From the NCBI GenBank assembly GCA_030141605.1, contig JAQGDQ010001109.1, positions 1-62,173 of the forward strand: 62,173 nt of DNA. Reading direction: 5' to 3'. A program made the translations under genes and the position numbers. The notes beneath the pieces are model-generated. The model was not told the origin of the DNA and made no database searches. It saw only the letters and a list, made by a program, of their open reading frames with translations. Shown piece by piece: positions 1 to 12,248 of this stretch. Source of the DNA: Tubiluchus corallicola. Lineage: Eukaryota > Priapulida > Priapulimorpha > Priapulimorphida > Tubiluchidae. The first letter of the stretch is position 1. The number at the start of each line of letters is the position of its first letter.

Positions 1-50
1 AACAATACAATACAATACAGATACAATACAATACAGATACCTGTGCTACC
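1..50. repeat. ATACA-rich short tandem repeat at window edge
   Basis: The first 50 bases are repeats of AATAC and ATACAGATAC units. The array probably extends left of the window. It lies beyond the first ZRANB1 intron donor, so it is within or near intron 1 of that gene. Confidence 0.7.
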
Positions 51-240
51 TGTATTGTTTGTGACCTGAACAGAGATGATTTCTCCCTCATTACGTATCA
101 GCTAATCTTCTGAGCATTTAAATGTTTTTAAAATGGTTTTATAGTTGAAAAATAATGTCTGGATTTTACTGGATTTTTAACATGCTAAAACAAACTTACA
201 TTGTGTTTCATGTTATCAGCCAACAAGACTTTCAACTTAC

Positions 241-1176
241 CTGTCTTGTGATGCTTCCTCCTGATGCTAGATACGCTTCCACAGGATTAGGGTCCCCCTC
301 CACTACACCTATACAGGCATTCAGCCACAGCCAGTCTAAGTCACGAAGACGATTGCGCAGTTGCTTCAGTCGACGACCTTCGTCGTAGTTGTTTGGCATT
401 GCGGCCGTAGCACCGCTCAACACTTCGACGTTTTCTCTAGGCGACAGTGACTGTGGCCTACTGCGCTGCGCTCTTCCACTCGTAATAACGGCTGCATTTC
501 TATTGCTTTCCTCGCCGCGTTTATTACCGTCTGGAGAAAAATTTAATATTCGTCTTTCGTCTACATTCTGAGTTCGTTGAGATCGACTAGATTCTCCCTC
601 CTGAAAGGCAACGGGTTTTCCTCTAGGATGTTTACAGATAGTACAACGTAGTGATCGCGGCCAGTTCTCATATGTACAAGCCGAGCACGTCCATTTCATG
701 CACTTGGCTGCCGCGGCCGCCACACGAACATTGTGATCATTGTTCACTTCTTTGGCACGTTCTGGAGAATTTGGAGAGTTAGAGCAGCATCTTTCTGCTC
801 CTGATTCACTTACGCTCACATAAAGAGGTTTTGTCACCTCAACCGGACTTCTTCGGCGCAGCGTCAAGCACTGGGTGCACTTTGTCGCACGCGGCCAGTT
901 TAAATAAGTGCAGGCATGACAATACCACTTTTTGGTGGATTCGTTCCGACTGTTGCGATCTGTCGAACCACTTTCACTACCTGCTGTACTGCAAGAACCA
1001 GAGTCAGCACATATCAGAGGAGCAATCTTATAGATGTCTCGTTCTTCAGTAGAATTCTGATTAGCAATTAAGTGAAGAGGTTTTGGAGTATGACAAAGAG
1101 TGCACTTTAATGAAGACGGCCAATTAAAGTATGTACATCTTTCACATGCCCATTTTTTGCTGTCTGTGCCACTCAT
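241..1176 (-). CDS. ZRANB1: ZRANB1/TRABID-type deubiquitinase, first coding exon (partial gene)
   Basis: This exon encodes the N-terminal 312 residues of a TRABID-like OTU deubiquitinase. TRABID cleaves K29/K33-linked (and K63) ubiquitin chains and acts in Wnt and stress signalling. Three NpI4-type zinc fingers are visible, with cysteines near residues 11/14/25/28, 86/89/100/103 and 164/167/178/181. Each carries the CTY-x-NWP core; the Thr-Tyr pair contacts ubiquitin in this family. Residues about 267-312 match the start of the ankyrin-like ubiquitin-binding domain (LNACIGVVEGDPNPVEAY). I chose the ATG at 1174-1176 because the first finger then starts about as far from the N-terminus as in vertebrate TRABID; upstream in-frame sequence is unlike the family and is probably 5' UTR. 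The exon ends in CAG|gtaagt at 241/240, phase 0. The rest of the ankyrin-like region and the OTU catalytic domain lie left of the window. Linkers are Ser-rich and lineage-specific. Confidence 0.93.
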
Positions 1177-1240
1177 AATACATGTGCAAGCAACGGACGA
1201 GTAAGGGTAACTAGGAAAACATATCAGCACATCCTGAAAA
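1177..1240 (-). other. Probable 5' UTR start of ZRANB1 exon with a 3' splice site
   Basis: On the minus strand a pyrimidine tract, TTCTTTTTCAG, ends near 1227-1232, about 50 nt upstream of the ATG. It is a plausible 3' splice site joining this exon to an untranslated first exon further right. The upstream exon was not identified. Confidence 0.35.
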
Positions 1241-1580
1241 AGAAGCCATACTTTTACCTGAATTAGCATGTGTACCGGTATAACCCCTGCCCCTCTCTTT
1301 CCTCTTTTCATACTCCCTCTTGCCTTCTTGCTCTTCCACACAATTTCCAACAGGACAAAGACAACTCATCGACACAATGGACAATAGTAATCATATTAAT
1401 ACATTCATTTGTTGTATTTAAAGGAAAAGCCAAGAGAAGTTGAGCCTATTTTAATATCTGAGAAAAATATTAGACAGTTTCAGCAATAAAATTATGATAA
1501 TCATCTCGTAGAGTTAGTAAAGTCCATTTAAAGTCACTATCATTTCATATTTGAGCGTGTTCATTCTGAACAGAACAAAT

Positions 1581-1700
1581 GATGAACGAGCAGCTACAGT
1601 GATGAACGAATGGTTACAGTGATGAACGAGCAGTTACAGTGATGAACGAGCGGTTACAGTGATGAACGAGCAGTTACAGTGATGAAAGAGCGGTTAGAGT
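1581..1700. repeat. 20-bp tandem repeat, six copies
   Basis: The unit GATGAACGAGCAGTTACAGT occurs six times in register (1581, 1601, 1621, 1641, 1661, 1681) with one to three changes per copy. It lies upstream of ZRANB1 in the divergent intergenic region. Apart from this array, 1240-4495 is AT-rich with no supported gene. Confidence 0.9.
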
Positions 1701-4495
1701 GCAACAAAACAGCTATCCCGCCAGATGCCTGTTACTGCTTGAGCAAACTTTCCTGCAACTGCAGACACTATGACTATCATGTAAATAATCTATGACACTA
1801 AATGTGAAATCATTAATTAACACCATTTGTTGCTTTTTAATTATTTTGCAGCCCACTATGTAATGGAACACAGTCACACGTCATTACTGATGATAGGATA
1901 ATAACCCTGAAACTGGGCTAGTTAACCCCGACATAGCAATAAAATAATTGTTTTAATAAGCTAAAACAAAATGGTACAACCTAAGTAAAACACCTGACAC
2001 CTACTACACGCTTGCAGAACTACATGCCTATCTGAAAGTCAACAAACAGATTATTAACTATAATCTGATTTGCATGTATTGATGCATTTTGAAGTACAAT
2101 CCTGTAGGTTAAAACTATGTTAAGATATGTTAGACATGTCTCTTCTATTTCGATAAGGATATTTTATGTCACACATACAAGTCAAAAAAGTATAATGTAT
2201 ACAATGCTGACAATAATAGTTGCTTAAGTGTGAGGGTAGTGTGAAGTGTGAAGCTCTATGACTATAAGCAGTCTCAAGGATGCTACCCTTCTCTAATCTG
2301 CAAGAATTATAACAGTAACGTGTGATGTGTCAAACGATAATACAATTACTAACAACATTTACATAGCCTATACTATTTAAGTATAAAATTGAATGTAATG
2401 GAATTGAAGAAATAGAATAAAAGAGAATTAAAATTAAATTATCTATAATGTTGTATAAATGAATGTACCACATAATAAAAAAAAGAAAGAAAAAATATTA
2501 CAAATTACGCCAATCAGAAATAACTAATGTAAATGCAAATACAATGGTGAAAAGAAAATTTTGATTTTTTGATTAATGAACTTGCCAGATTAAAAAAGTA
2601 AAATATCATAATTATGCCAAAACATAAAATGGAAAGGCAATAATCTGTCAGCTAGCCACAGTTTGATTAAAAAGAAATACCCTTTTACAATAATTATGGA
2701 TGCATATTTGGGGACTAATCAGTAAACGAAAAGTTTAAAATATTATTCACCAATAGCAGCAAGCCAACTAAAGTTTCACATCAAACCAAACCCACTCGAA
2801 AAGAGTTTACTTAATTCAATATTCAAAAATACTTATGATTATGGGCATGAAAATGATTGAAAGGGCAAGTACTTAATAATAGCTAAAATTTAGTTAATAC
2901 CAGCTTTGTTTTTACTCGTCACAGATGACGGGTAGATCTATGTACATGTCAAGAAGGAGTTAAAGAACAAATGCAACAAAAAGAATATTTTGTTTTTGTA
3001 ACACAAAATTTTACTAAATTATCACTAAATAGCTTAGGTTAGGGGTAAAAATTTCTTGACTTCAGCCTGCCAGCCTTTAAAATGCAAAAGCGTTGGTTTC
3101 CCCAGACCCAGCTGAGGGAGCTTACAGCACTAGCTCAGACCTCCAGACTGTTTTGGCTGTGATCTTACTCATTAGCTCATTGGTGTCTAGCAACTTGTTA
3201 GACACAAACATTTGATCAGCTACAATAGTGGAACTACTGAGTAAACTGCAGAAGTTTTGATATGCATGACTTCAGCCTGTCTTGTGTTTATAGGCTTATG
3301 TTTTTTTAAAATTCACAACGAGATTCGTTTAGTTTAAAGAACGGTCTCAATTTCTTTGCATTTCTAAGCGAGTCATTTTATCACGTATGTGTAGTAACTT
3401 CAATATGAAAAAGACTGTCGAATACGTGTATAGCCTAGGCTATTGTACTTTAATGCGTAACACTTCATAACTAACTTAAAAACAGCATTAATTTTGTTAG
3501 CAAATAGTGACATAAATAACTCCCGTTATTCCAAACTGACTGCTCAGCTCAGATCTTAAACGTTTGCCTTCTGATGTGAGCCGACAATTATTTCCTGATC
3601 ACAATTAGTTGTTAGGCTATATCTTATTTAAAATTATTCCCATGCTATAACATATTGACTATTGTATAACGTAGATCGGTAGAAGGTATTAATTTTATTA
3701 TACATACATGATGTATAAGACGTAATTTTGTATAAGATATAACCCTCTGTATTACTGGCTCTTAGAATAAATAAACAATAAATGGACATACAGACAGTTC
3801 TGTCAAATGCTGCTAAGATAACAATTAAAGGTAAAAAACGTAATTTTGGTTAGAAAAGTAAAAAAATGAAAAATAACTGATGACAGAGAATTTGTGCTGC
3901 GCTCTGGTGAATGCAATTGAATTGAATTGGTGGGCATAACGTAATATCTAATTGCTTACGACCAAGCCATAGGTCCGCCGCACCTGCCGTGAGCTTGTGA
4001 TAATCTATTCTAAGGCCTCTTTCTTTATTTCGTAATGACCCTGTTGTCAGAAATTCACAAAATTTCTGATGTTTCTCAGAAATCCATGCAGCAAGAAAGT
4101 TAACTTCACACTGAAACCGTTTGGTTTTTGCATGCGTCAAGTTAGCTGCAGCTACTTTGCGAGTTGCAGGCTTATAGTTATTACTTGTCATCATGGACAG
4201 CGAGGACGACGTAATGTTTTACTGAACGCTTACCATTCAATTAACGAAACAACATAGCACCGTGATATGTTGTTGCAGACTTGTATGGCTAGTAGAGAGA
4301 TGATTGGGTGAAATTCTGCAGCTACTACAAGAGTGCAGACAAGTTACTAGTTTTGCTGCAGCAATTAATTAACTTTCTGTAATTTGATGCTTCATATTAG
4401 AATCATGTCTAAATTGGCAATTGGTGCACCTCTCATATTTTGTACAAAACACAATCTATAATGCTAGTCAATGTAATGTCAGACCTGCTTGTTTT

Positions 4496-5124
4496 TTAAA
4501 GCAAACCTGGACCCGATCATAAACCATTGGTCAAAACCATCTACTCTTTAAAATATCGAAGTGAAACATACTATTTTTTCAAAAATGGCTTACGTCAAAG
4601 AATTATTACCAGGCAAACACAATTTCACATTCACGACATAAGTTCTTCGCTGTTACATGCATTTCACCATTTGCTAGTTAGATGGATACTAGCACCTGCA
4701 TTTTGGAAATGTGTTGCACAAAAGAAGGTGCTGTACCTCTCAGTTCAGATGTGCTAGTTTCTAGCGAACTACACTCATTCGACAGCTCATGCGTGTGCAC
4801 AGCGGTAAATTTGCAATTTGAAATTTTATCTTAAAATTTGCCTTGTTATAGTGCAACACACTAAATATCTTACAGTAGCACTGTGTTTCGATTTTCGCTT
4901 CCGCAAACACATGCAACATGCTCTTGGAATATTTTTGTAGTTGAGTATTATGTTAGTTTGTTATGTTATCAAAAGTTGTACTCGCCCATCATTAACTAAG
5001 TCCTTAATCTATTATTTAACACTATCACAAACACTTTTGCAGTATTAATTGTTTTAAAATTTATACTTTTTATTAGACTCGGAAAATGGGGTAGTATATG
5101 AAAAATTATCCCGTCTTCCATTAA
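4496..5124 (-). mobile_element. TTAA-bounded MITE, family B copy 1 (inverted)
   Basis: The element is bounded by TTAA at 4496-4499 and 5121-5124. Read on the minus strand it begins like the copies at 8072-8693 and 41913-42485 (first base AGGAA(G/A)AC, then GGATAATTTTTCATAT). It shares their internal blocks, including a GAAAATCGAA...ACAGTGCTACTGTA region. It has no coding capacity. TTAA target choice suggests mobilisation by a piggyBac-like transposase, although these ends lack the usual CCC. Confidence 0.75.
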
Positions 5125-5165
5125 GTTTTACTAACCACTTCAAAATTTAAAAATATATATGTATA

Positions 5166-5230
5166 CAGTAAGTCCTTGCTTAACGATGCTACTGCATTCC
5201 AGCAAAACGTGGCGTTAAGCGAAATGTCAT
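5166..5230 (+). mobile_element. Possible pogo/Tigger-like terminal fragment
   Basis: TA followed by CAGTAAGTCCTTGCTTAACG resembles a pogo/Tigger terminal repeat. No matching inverted end was found nearby, so this may be a solo end or a truncated copy. Confidence 0.35.
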
Positions 5231-5484
5231 TAAGCAAAGCCAAGACTTCCATAGAAAGCAATGTAAAAGAGTTGAGACACGCTCCAGAGGCAAAAACAAG
5301 TGCTGCTTAAATCATATAAATGAAAGGTTTTATGAGCTTTACTCATGTTTCTACTGATTAATTCCTTTCTGTTTGATTGGAACTACCTATAGATCTTATT
5401 TACTTAGTTAGTGGTTTCTCCTTCATTAACATTTATAAGTGGGCAGCGGCTAAGGCGGTGAAATGGAAATGCCCGGCCTGTTGT

Positions 5485-5640
5485 GCTTCTTCCCCAGGAG
5501 GAAAATGAACCAGTTGCCCTGGTCCTAATTCACCTGGGGGAATACCTGTTTTCTTTCTTCCCCAGGAGCAATACCTGTTCTGCTTTTTCACCAGGAGCAA
5601 TACATGTTCTGCTTCTTCCCCAGGAGGAATACGGGGAAAG
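5485..5640. repeat. Degenerate ~35-bp tandem repeat
   Basis: Three to four diverged copies of a unit containing TTCCCCAGGAG(G/C)AATAC and CTGTTCTGCTTC. The open frame across it is a by-product of the repeat. Confidence 0.6.
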
Positions 5641-5799
5641 TGCCCTGCACAACAGGTGCCCTTGCAGAATGCCTGTTGTGTCAGCTTACCAAGGCATTAT
5701 ACATTTCTTAATAAAATCTTTGTCAATATAATTATGTGGAAAAACAATGTTATGCAAAAACTCATTAGCTAATTATCTATAATTACTCACTTGCCTAGC

Positions 5800-6030
5800 T
5801 GACTGTTTTATCTACTGACTAACTGACTGACTCAAAAGAACAAAACATATGCAAGCAAACAAATGCATAAGCAGTGAACACATGCATGCATGTGCATACT
5901 GACTTACTTACTTACTGACTAACTAACTATGCAACTAGGTACGATTTAGTTAGTTAGTTAGTTTTTTGGTTAAGTTGGTTAACTAATTAGCTAATTAAGT
6001 TCATCAGTTAGTCAGTCAGTTAGCTTTGCC
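5800..6030. repeat. CTGA/GTTA tetranucleotide tract with inverted arms
   Basis: ACTGACTAACTGACTGACT near 5815 is mirrored by CAGTTAGTCAGTCAGTTAG near 6005. Between them are runs of ACTTACTTACTTACTGACTAACTAAC and TTAGTTAGTTAG, split across the tract. The tract can fold into a large imperfect hairpin. A TTTGGCA/TTTGACAG-rich stretch follows to about 6135. Confidence 0.6.
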
Positions 6031-6184
6031 AAGTTTGGCAGATTTCCAGTATGGCATGTTTGGCAATTTGGCTTGTTTGACGGTTTGACAGTTTGTCAGG
6101 TTTGTGGTTTGGCGTGTTTTACAGTTTGGCAAGTATAACGGTGGAGTAGTGATGACAGTTAGGGGGAGGATTTTCTACCAGAAA

Positions 6185-6510
6185 GCAAATTCGAATCGAA
6201 TCGCATTTGTGATTTTCGAAGTCAAATCGAATTGAAATTCAGTATTTCGTATTCGAATCGAGTTTGAAAGATTTTCGAACCAGTAATAAAAAGTGGTCTT
6301 ACAAAGATCCCGCATATTTCTTGGTTATGTTTTGCAGTAAAACCACTATTAGTTTGTTAAAAATTTTGCCCAGAAACTGCAGCTAAATTGCGCTAGTTGC
6401 ATGCTGTTTCAAACATTTTAATGATAAAGAACCTATGTGATTGAAGTGCTGAATTAATCAGAATGATTCGAATCTATAATTTTAGGTTCGAATTGATTTC
6501 GAACTAAAAA
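6185..6510. repeat. TTCGAA-rich degenerate repeat near MTRES1 start
   Basis: Many copies of ATTCGAATCGA-like words occur at 6188-6290 and again at 6465-6505. This may be a decayed transposon with subterminal repeats. No clean terminal inverted repeats were found. It ends about 70 bp before the MTRES1 ATG, so it could lie in the promoter. Confidence 0.35.
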
Positions 6511-6579
6511 AGCATTTTTAAAGCAGCGGCATCGTGCGTCGCGGACTGTCGAATTTCACACAGCTGTTAATAACAGAAA

Positions 6580-9500
6580 ATGGCAGCGATTGTAAAAAAC
6601 AAGTTGTTTGTGTCAGTAAATAATCTTTTTCGATTAAGTGCAAAAACGCCGTTTTGTACAAGTCGGAAACTAGCGGATTGCCATAAAAACCGTTTTTCTT
6701 TCTGTGTTTTTCTGAGTAATTATTTGCATTCAAATAAAAGGTTTTCTAATTCTAGAAACAGTGTAACAGGTACATTCTTTAAGGATTTAACGTTCACGTC
6801 TGATATTAACATTAGAGCAAGTCATCACCTTACCGTCCGAGCTTCAACAAATGATGTCTTTCAGCGTCTGCCCAATGTGTTTGTACGATTCAAATCTGGA
6901 AAAAGAAAGAAAGGAAAGGGTGATTCTGTACAGGTACGCAACAACAGAGCATATATAATATTTGGCCAGAAGTTATTCCTGCAATGCCTATTCAAAATCG
7001 ATCTTAAATGTTGCAGTTTTGGGTGGTGCAACAGCATTCGTCTGCAATTAGTGAAACTTTTTGCAGTTCATGTAGTATTGTTGAGCATTTAGAATGGAAA
7101 AGGCCTTTTATGTAGCCCTTTTCTCTAACTCTTGATTAGCTTGCTCCACTATTAATATTTGCTTGTGGCATGTCAAGTAAAAATCAAAGATTACAATGGA
7201 GTCATGTCCTTTATTCGTAATATTAACGCTCTAATATAGCCTTTTATGAATTTAAATTATCTACGTGAATAAGTAAACAATGGCTGTTATACGTTGACTG
7301 AGTGCTTTTTGATCCTGCAGTCGTGTTAGGTTTTAGACTTGTCAGGAAGTAGTTCTAATGCTCTTCAGTTTAACTTAAATTCCTCATGGCTTTTGTTTGT
7401 TATGCGTTTAATTAGCTGTAATTGTAGTGCGCGAAAGACTGTCCAAAACAAGATTGGTTGTTTCTGATCATATTTAACAATGTTTTATCTGTATGTTTAC
7501 TGTACAAATCAACGATTTAAAAACTTCAATGATTCAAAACTTTCAATGCAACAGGCTATACTGTATGAATCTGCCCTATTAGATAACTTCTAATAACTTT
7601 ATAATCAATTCTGTTCTGCAGTTTTTCTTGTTTTCAGAAAAATTTCAGCGTGGTCAATTATGTCTTTTGTTTTGATTTATAATCTTGTAATTTTTTGGTA
7701 CAATCTTGACAAAATTACATTTGCAATGATTACAGTTACAATGTTTTGTTTGGAGGATGATTTAGAACTAGAAGATCGTTCTGATGATGAAGATGAAGGC
7801 AGAAGTGAATTTGCTGATGAGGAGGAAGATGACGATGATGATGTTGGAGCTCCAAAAGACTATAAAGATGTAATAATTAGCGTGGCTTCGCTCAGAGCAG
7901 ATGCGGTATTGAAAGCTGGCCTTGGAATATCTAGAACGTTAGTAATTTTTGTGTTCATATGTATGTAATGATAGCCTTGCGAAGTAATAGTATTCAGCTG
8001 AACAAGTCTTTATTCATGTGTCTCAAGTAATTACTTTATCAAGCTTTGTTCACTGGTTATGTTGTATATCCTTAAAGGAAAACTGGATGATTTTTCATAT
8101 CCCACCCTATTTTAAGTTTGGTAAATAGTATACATTTTAGAAATTACAGTAATGTCAATTACAATAGTGCCAAAGTGTTTCTGATAAATAAATAATAGGT
8201 TTAAAAGTTAATTAAGTTACTGAGGAGCCCAACTATTGATGACATCACAAAAGAATGTAAGTTTCAACAGAGCAAGCATTCCTTGAGCGCGTTGTACGTG
8301 TTTGCAAAAGCGAAAATTGAAGTACAGTGCTACTGTACAACATTTTGTGTGATATACACGTCAGCAAATGTTATGTTTAAAATTTAAATTTCGAGCTTAC
8401 TGCTGTGCGTTCGCATGAGCTCTCGAATGTGTGCATCAGAGCGGAACACCTCTGGACTAAGACACACCTGTTTTTTGGGCACTAGATGCAGACGCTAGTG
8501 CCCATCTAACTAGTGAATGCCAAAATGGGTGTAAAAACAAAGAACTAACCCCGCGAATGCAAAAATACGTTTTTGTGGTAATAATTCTTTCACATAAGTT
8601 ATTCTTGGAAAAATAGTATGTTCCCTTGCGATGTTTCATAAGGTAGATTGTTTTGAGGGATATAGTTTCAGATGGGGTCTGGTTTTCCTTTAAGTTTCAT
8701 ACACCATCTTAGGATCCATGTAGGTTCTAGTTGGCTTGTAATATAGTGCGTTTCACTATTAAAACTAATAGATTCTCAAATTATTCACATCTAGTAATAT
8801 AATATGCAAATCCTGTAATTAAAACCTTTCATTATGAAAACGTTCGTTACTAATTGGCTAAATTTGTACATGTGTATTTTTATCATGTAGAAAAGTTGAA
8901 GATCAATTCTATCAGGGCAAGCTGTTTAGTAATGGAAAGAAGATTTTTAAAAAGAGCGCACAGGTACAGTTCAATTTATTGTCAATTCATTTTGTTACCA
9001 ATGTTGGGCATTATATTTATTTAGCATACGCAGTCATTTATTTGTTGTTGTTATTACTAATTGCTGATTATATATGTAAATAAATAAGCTTTGATAAGTT
9101 ATGTATCGCGGACTACTGCAAGTATAAAACAGTTGCGATTTTAAACACTTGTTAAAGCCACATTCATAGGTAGTTTTGACCTTGCATGGCATACGTGATC
9201 TCAACCTTGTACCTAACCTATTTTTAGACATTATGAATATCGTATGTTATAAAAGCCTTCTGGCAAACTAAATCGTTGGTAATGTGTAGATACTATGTCT
9301 TAGAGCACACAGAACATTACTCCCATTAGACGGTTTACTAATAGAATAGTTTTGATCACTGTTTATACTCATGTTAATTAATATTGTTTGTTTGTTGCAC
9401 TGTTATTGATGTTGTTTGTGTTTGTAAATATTGTAAAATATACATGTTAGCATTTCAACTAACTGTTTCTCCTTTTTTTAGCAATTTAAAACACAAATAA

Positions 9501-10071
9501 GTACGGTATTCTGCATATAAATATGTTTCTCATTTTACTCACGCTTTCGGTTTTGGTTATTAAAGAAAGGGTAATTAAAGAACCTCGGACCGTCAACGCT
9601 CCCCCCGTTTAAAGTATCAAATACCTAACAAATCCCGCCCTTTCTTTACATTATGAATTTTTAAATTGTTATGTGAAAGGCTCTGAAACTTGTGAGTATA
9701 ACATCTTTTCTTAGTCACTACAGTATTTATTAGGAAATTACATCATTCTGATTATTTCATGTGTTTAGTCGCATATATCATAGATTTCGAGTACTTTTAA
9801 CTAAAGATATTATTACCTCTTGAGTTCTAAAATACAGAATAACTTTGTTAATAATGGCTTTCAAGCAGTTAATAAACATACTCTCGGTGCATTGCAGGTG
9901 TCAATTGGAGACGAAGTGGACCTAGTGATTGGTGCTCATGCAGACAATGAAAACATGTTGGACGTTCAACGTGTCATCGTGAAAAGCGTGAAGGAAGAGA
10001 AAACAAAGCGAGGCAACTCAACGCTCAAAGTGCGAAGATGGAAAAATTTAACTGTGGAAAACTACCTATGA
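6580..10071 (+). CDS. MTRES1: MTRES1 (C6orf203), mitochondrial S4-domain RNA-binding protein
   Basis: Four coding exons join in frame: 6580-6933, 7756-7937, 8891-8963 and 9898-10071, giving 260 residues. In vertebrates MTRES1 is a mitochondrial matrix RNA-binding protein that sustains mitochondrial transcription under stress and associates with mitoribosomes. Residues 1 to about 110 are basic and hydroxylated with few acids, as expected for a mitochondrial presequence. They are followed by a Lys-rich patch (KSGKRKKGKG) and an acidic stretch (DDEDEGRSEF, EEEDDDDD). The C-terminal S4-like domain covers residues about 145-258: LRADAVLKAGLGISRTKVED, then IGDEVDLVIG, then STLKVRRWKNL. All match the vertebrate protein in order. 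Donors are CAG|gtacgc, AAC|gttagt and CAG|gtacag. The exon 2 acceptor (GAG at 7753-7755) is the only in-phase choice I found, but it is not a consensus CAG/TAG. The stop is TGA at 10069-10071. Confidence 0.9.
8072..8693 (+). mobile_element. TTAA-bounded MITE, family B copy 2 (MTRES1 intron 2)
   Basis: TTAA at 8072-8075 and 8690-8693 bound inverted ends: left TTAAAGGAAAACTGGATGAT; the right end read in reverse is TTAAAGGAAAACCAGACCCC. The interior aligns with the copies at 4496-5124 and 41913-42485. Inserted in intron 2 of MTRES1, and non-coding. Confidence 0.85.
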
Positions 10072-11700
10072 CGTAAGAAGCAGGTGTAACGGAGGAGTGA
10101 CAGAGTGGAAAAGTACTACGGAAAACTACCTAGGACATGGCAGATGGGAGCAAGATGGTGGAAAACTATCGAAACTGATAACATTGAATTGATTGAGAAA
10201 AAGTTTGAGAACGAAGAAGTGCCAATTTAAAAGTGACGATAATCTAGGTATGATAATCAGGTGACCAGAATGATCTAGTGATGATACAACTGACAAGTGA
10301 CAGTGGAGAAGTATAACCTCAACTGAATACATACTTGTGTCAGTTTAACTAGTGATATTAGTAGCTATAAGATAATCTGACTGTATGTAAGTACTGTAAG
10401 CCAAAGCAAATTGCAACCAGTTTTAATATTCTTTATCATTTTGCTAAAAACTGATGTGGTTCCTTCTGACCTAGCTTGCTATATAGATCTTACATGAATG
10501 AAACTAACGCGGATTCAAATACTAGATCATTAGTATTAGAGAATTTTTACTTGCTTCTCTGATTTACTTATGTTTTCAATATACAATCTGCTAACGTTAT
10601 TTAAAAGGCAGCGTTTCATTCGAGAAATCTGTTGTCACGATTGTGACACTCGTTTTTCTAGATCTAAATGGTTTGGAAGAAGCACATCTAGACTTTTTCA
10701 ACCAGCAGGGCTGAAAACAGTACAGCTAAAGGAACCCTTTGCTAAATAATATTTATAACATCTAAGGCTTACGAACTATTGTTGTTTTTTGGGTTGAATA
10801 TTATAGCTTTCATTTACATGTTTAGCAGGCCCATTTTTAAAGTGCATTTATTTATTGAGGAGTCTTATGAAATTAAGCATTGACCTACTATGATGCCTTG
10901 CTATAAGTAATTTTACTGATATAGTTTGTACATGGCATTCAAGGTAAAAAAAATTTCTAATGCATTTGTATTTCAGCCCACCTTTGTCACAGTTTGACAT
11001 CTTTCGATGTTAGCTGGAACTGTGCCTGTCAGATATTTGCTTTTCGTGCGAGGTTGGGGCTTGGGAGCTAGCTGCTTTGGCAATCATTCTGGCCAAATTT
11101 ACCATCATATCAGATTTAAAAGGTATCAGTATTGTGACGCCTGTAGTTACCCCGACTTTTGAGCTGATTCCTTGTTCAAAAAAGAAAAAAGGTTTGGAGT
11201 GTTGCAATAATATTTACAAGTTTTGAATCAAGATTATGTATTTGATTAGTTTTTTCATTACACATTGTCAGTTAGTAGGCGAAAAATTCTGGTTTTTGAT
11301 AAAGAATATTTGTTTGATAAAGAATAAAGATATTTGTTTAAGAGGCAGTAGCATTATTGTCTTGAATGTATTATTATAATCATGGGAAACAGTTGACCTA
11401 ACGTGGATTTGAATCACCTTAAGTTGTGTGAAAATGAGTAATGACAGTTGAAACGCATTCAAAATGGCAAGGTGATTAAAAACACAGAAACACGAATATA
11501 AAACTGTCAATAACTTATATATCTTTTAATTATATAAGGCAAACAACAAGTTTTCATTCCACGTGTCACAAGAAAACAGAAACATACAAACATTGAGTTC
11601 CTATAATACAGCAAGTTTATAAAATTTTTCATTGTATATACATTATACATATAATCAATCCTAAATGGAATTTGTTTCATACACAACAACTGCGACATTA

Positions 11701-12248
11701 TTAAAGGAAAACCAGATGATTGTTTAGACTCAATCTCATTTTAATTTACTGTACAAAATACACATTTTCTTGCCTATAAATGTTAACAATTGTTCCTTAT
11801 ATTGGAATAATTAGCTTAGAAAGTTAATTAACGTCAACCGAACACAGCTATTGCTTACTTCAGAAACTGACCACGGTTTGTGCGATGGCAGGCATCTCTT
11901 GTGCGTCAAGTGCGTTTGCATAAGTGTTATTGCTTAAACGCGTGATGTCACGAAAATGGGCTCTTATGTCATGACGTCAGAAACTAACACTGCAGTTCAT
12001 GATTATGGTTATCACAGTACCGCCTTCTATTTGTCGGCCACGCGAATGTGATAAAAAGGCGCCGTTGCCAATCTTACTAGATTCACTGAGCCGCGCGTAG
12101 CTTTGAAACCTTAATGGAATTTGAGTATCCGAGGTAATTATTATTTAATCTAAGCTTTGATTTATAAAAAAACTATTGTAGTTTTCAATGTTTTAGAGCG
12201 TTCTTTATTCTGAACTCGTGTTTACACAATCATCCGGTTTTCTTTTAA
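11701..12248 (+). mobile_element. TTAA-bounded MITE, family A copy 1
   Basis: TTAA at 11701-11704 and 12245-12248. The left end is TTAAAGGAAAACCAGATGAT; the right end in reverse is TTAAAAGAAAACCGGATGAT. The 548-bp body is closely related to 16025-16566 and, inverted, to 36129-36654. It contains a block reading GTGATGTCACGAAAATGGGC and GTCAGAAACTAAC. No coding capacity. Confidence 0.9.

Noticed and set aside
155-1052. Plus-strand open frames over the ZRANB1 exon
   Set aside because: Antisense shadows of a recognised, conserved zinc-finger coding exon.
3850-4194. 114-codon minus-strand open frame
   Set aside because: No recognisable domain, no splice partner and ordinary composition; the length is possible by chance. 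A plus-strand MDSEDD-like start with a following gtaatg at about 4195 was also considered, but no downstream exon was found.
6580-7092. MTRES1 as an uninterrupted 170-codon gene
   Set aside because: Family similarity stops at the CAG|gtacgc donor at 6933; the remaining frame reads intron, and the S4-domain exons follow downstream in phase.
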